Assembly (NCBI GenBank): GCA_958298945.1
Contig: OY282609.1
Coordinates: 38,165,212 to 38,229,211, forward strand
Reading direction: 5' to 3'
Length of the DNA stretch: 64,000 bases
DNA from: Atherix ibis
Taxonomy: Eukaryota; Arthropoda; Insecta; Diptera; Athericidae
In this document: piece by piece, positions 61,090 to 64,000 of the stretch
Layout: each line of letters begins with the position of its first letter
Position numbering within the stretch: position 1 is the first letter of the stretch
Position numbers and translations under genes: made by a program
The notes under the pieces: generated by a model
What the model was told of the DNA's origin: nothing
Database searches by the model: none
What the model saw: the letters and a program-made list of their open reading frames with translations, nothing else

Positions 61090-63640
61090 ACAACCATTAA
61101 TTCATCGTGTTTCATATTAACTAATTTTTTATAACTTATTTTTGATGACTTGGATGTCGACATATCGTGCTTTTGGCAAAAAGACGCTACAATAATGATT
61201 TGCTAGATTTAACGTCTGCTTCATAAATTCTACCGAAGTGAGATGATCTTGGAGGAATGTGTTTAAATGTGATTAGATTTTCAGTTCGCAAATTTGTGAT
61301 CTCGCACTGAGTCGCCTGATTTAAAAACTTCTGATGTACGCGTAGCTCTACTAGATTCTTTCATACATCAACAAAGTTTGTGGAGTTGACGCAATTAACT
61401 ATTTACACATATATTGTTGTTGAGCCTGTGAACATATAGAAAAATTCGGAAGTTTCTTAGAAAATTAGTTCGTATACTGCATCTAGTAATGTTGTTTGAT
61501 TATTAGTACCGACTAGTGCTATTGGTAGATTTTTGCTACTAGGGTTTCGTTGTTCAAGCAATTCTAAGGCGGAAGACGATTTTTGAACTTGCCAAATCTT
61601 CTGAGTCTTACGTAAAAATTTGGGACTTTTGAACCAAATCGAGTTTTGCAATTCAATCACCAAACAACCTCATGAAATTATGTCAGAGGAGTTTGATTTA
61701 CTGTTAACATGCTTCCATGAAACGTTCGAAGTTAACTTTTGTTTTGGTGCCTTATGGTTAGCAACAAATGTTTACCATTTTATCGCGTGTGTACTTCTTC
61801 ATGCCAAAACGATTATAGCATCGATATTTTTTGGGCCCTGACGTTATATTTAGGACTACAGTTTGTTTCTTTTATTAGGTGCATTTTTTGACTGAAGTGT
61901 CCAGGCGAACTTTTAGTTCATTATTACCGTTGATAGTTCAAATATAGATATAAGCTCCGCAAGCTCTTATAGGTGCATCCATGTATTTCTGCTGTAATTA
62001 TGATATTTTTCAATAATAAGAAGCGATACATGCAAATGGAGCCTGTTTTAACTAGACTTTCTTTAAATCGGATCCATCGATCATGTAAGAATTGTGGTTA
62101 TAATTCATCCCACGATAGTTTTAAAATCTATATAGCTTGCATAAGCAGTTTCTATATTAGACTGTAGCGATAACAAAAGTAAATGGATCAAACAAACATG
62201 CTAAAGCTGATAATACCAAACGTTTTGTTATTTTGGATGTCTGGATTTTATCATTGTGATCAATATTAAAATGAAAATCGTTAGTTTTTAGATTCTAAAT
62301 TATACCAAGAGTTTGAATTATATCAATGTCGTTTATATTGCGTACAATTTCTAAGCACCAGCTTTGCTAATTGAAAGACAGTAGTTACGTTATTTTTTAT
62401 TTGCCAAATTTTCGAAATATCACCATCCCCTCCTCCATAATTAATTTATCCACTTAAACCGAACTTTTAATGATTTTTGCTGTTTTAGAAATATTCAATG
62501 AATATTTGTCAGCTAGGTACTCGTAGTTCAGACACATGGTAAAGATTTTAATCGAAAAGGATGATCGCGCGAAATAATTAATTACAGATTGCAATTATCA
62601 AGATACACCCCTATTTGACAGTACATTTCTGATACGTTGCTATCAAGGTGTAAGCAAAATATCAAAATTTTAACAGTATTGCAAAGATATAATTTTTAGT
62701 GATAGATTAATAATAACTGCAAACGAGGCATTGAATTCAACTCTCTATGGCAGAGCTGTCTAACTGAACTAAATATTCATGAGGTACGAAGTAATGTGGT
62801 TTAAGTCTCCTTTCTTAACGCAAAATACTAAAAGAATTACCTAACTCATTTACTGATCTTTTAAATGGCAATTTAACCATAAGCCAAGAATTCTTCCATA
62901 TCATGGATCATTTTAGTAAAAAGAGTTTTGCAATTTTGCTGTTGTAGATTTAATATAGATAATTTCGATTTACAAACAATTTTTCCATCAAGTCATTCAA
63001 TATTGACTCTTGATTCGTTGCTGCGTTATTGTCAGTTGCTGCGGATGCACAAATTTGTTTCAGGGCTGTGGATGGTTGATATTGACCAGAAATAATACAA
63101 CCAAGGATGAGTTCTTATAGAACTAGACTTTCTGTTCCATAAATCGATTTTTTGTAGCTTGAAAAACTTTGGATCTACAAGATTCAATTTAGATGAACTT
63201 TAAAATGATCTATATTTATGTCCTTTTAAAGGATATTATTAGTTATGGATGGTAAAATCCATCATCTCATATTTGTTTCAAAATCGTTGTTTCACCTTAT
63301 GTTGGTTTCAAAACTATCGTTTCAGTTTTCAAAGGTGAACATAAAGTTCCGTAAGAAAACTTAATTGTGACCCACTATCCAGAAAATCACAGGCGAAGTA
63401 ATAACAACCTGCATTACCTTTAATATGAATCACTGCTGTGGCAAGAACTGTGTGGCCAGTTTGACTTTGCTTAGCCATATTGGAGATAGTGACAAAATCA
63501 GATGAAGCAGATGAAGTTATCAGCTGCAGCATATTTTCAAATTATGATTCCGAAATATTATTTAGAGGGAGTGAAATAACACCCAGTTGATGGCGTGCTG
63601 TAGAACTCGAATATTAACTATTAACTTGTAACTGTTGATG
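61090..63640 (-). mobile_element. BEL/Pao LTR retrotransposon pol remnant, minus strand
   Basis: Reading from high to low: the protease region TVLATAVIHIKGNAG followed by FLDSGSQLSFLT (63455-63340, with the active-site word DSGSQ). Next come VKLPFKRSVNELGNSFSI-like words, a DSNVSEMYCQI-like stretch for the polymerase Asp block, then SIWFKSPKFLRKTQKIW (about 61640-61590), typical of the spacer between RNase H and integrase. Integrase NLITFKHIPPRSSHFGRIYE follows (about 61270-61215). This order is that of BEL/Pao pol. Stops and shifts occur every 50-100 codons. No long terminal repeats were found in the window. Confidence 0.85.
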
Positions 63641-63730
63641 AAGTAGCGAAGCAACAGCATTTTTTTTTTGTATTTTTCCATCGCTAATAAAATTTTATCC
63701 TCTTCAACCAGTTTATTGAAGATTGAAATG

Positions 63731-64000
63731 AAATTCTTTAATTCAGATATACCAACTGGACTCCTTTGGAAACTCAAGAGCTTTCTTCCTTCAACATACT
63801 ACCTTATCATAAATTCATATCTCTCCCAACGACATTTCCAAGTTGCAATCAACTCAGAATCGTCGGAAATATATCCTATTCTCGCCGGAGTACCACAACG
63901 CAGTATCCTTGGTCCCATCTTATATAATATTTATACGCATGACATCCCAGCTTATCCTAATACTATCATTGCTACTTATGCAGATGATACGGCCATACTT
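63731..64000 (+). mobile_element. Jockey-type non-LTR reverse transcriptase, cut by the window end
   Basis: The plus frame from about 63752 reads PTGLLWKLKSFLPSTYYLI, SYLSQRHFQVAINSE, ILAGVPQRSILGPILYNIYT and IIATYADDTAIL. These are palm blocks of a jockey-clade reverse transcriptase, including the catalytic YADD. The usual GVPQGS box reads GVPQRS. The frame is open to the window edge, which makes it the best-kept retroelement here. The 5' side before 63735 is not readable, so it is probably truncated or joined to the BEL remnant on the opposite strand. Confidence 0.88.

Noticed and set aside
1..64000. CRISPR arrays, bacterial operons, rRNA genes
   Set aside because: No regularly spaced repeats, ribosome-binding sites or rRNA-like blocks; introns and repeat content are eukaryotic.

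Overview
The window looks like non-coding-rich insect DNA, most likely from a higher fly. It is about 70% A+T by eye, the one clear multi-exon gene has four introns of only 60-64 bp, and the repeats are mariner, hAT, Helitron, BEL/Pao, jockey-like and other non-LTR elements. Three copies of a DD41D ('rosa'-type) mariner would fit a tephritid fruit fly, where that subfamily was first described, but the species cannot be fixed from the sequence alone.

Layout. 2.3-5.1 kb (minus): six exons of an SH2 plus RasGEF-like adaptor gene of the BCAR3/SH2D3 (NSP) family; its first and last exons are not seen. 11.5-12.2 and 17.0-17.5 kb: two copies of an undescribed dispersed repeat, with a third head at 60.6 kb. 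14.7-15.3 kb: a short Helitron remnant. 17.8-18.1 kb (plus): a likely last exon ending in a GPI-anchor-like tail. 18.4-19.3, 27.1-28.4, 40.1-41.1 and 52.0-52.6 kb: four mariners, the second almost intact. 25.4-26.0 kb: an old hAT transposase fragment. 29.4-32.7 kb: a non-LTR fragment split by a complete 2.5 kb hAT element with an 8-bp target duplication; a second, uninterrupted copy of the fragment lies at 36.9-37.8 kb. 35.8-36.1 kb: a fold-back MITE. 37.9-38.5, 46.7-47.6 and 49.7-50.8 kb: DD41D mariner copies. 54.7 kb (plus): a short signal-peptide-like first coding exon. 57.1-64.0 kb: a graveyard of retroelements (non-LTR RT on minus, BEL/Pao pol on minus, jockey-type RT on plus running off the end).

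The rest is A+T-rich intronic or intergenic DNA with microsatellites and several striking palindromes. The most unusual theme is repeated direct-inverted-direct rearrangement: at the 5' end of the hAT element, at the right end of one DD41D mariner, and as two adjacent near-perfect palindromes at 42.5-42.7 kb. These look like template-switch events or, at the perfect palindromes, possible assembly artefacts. No metabolic operon, CRISPR array, rRNA or convincing tRNA is present.
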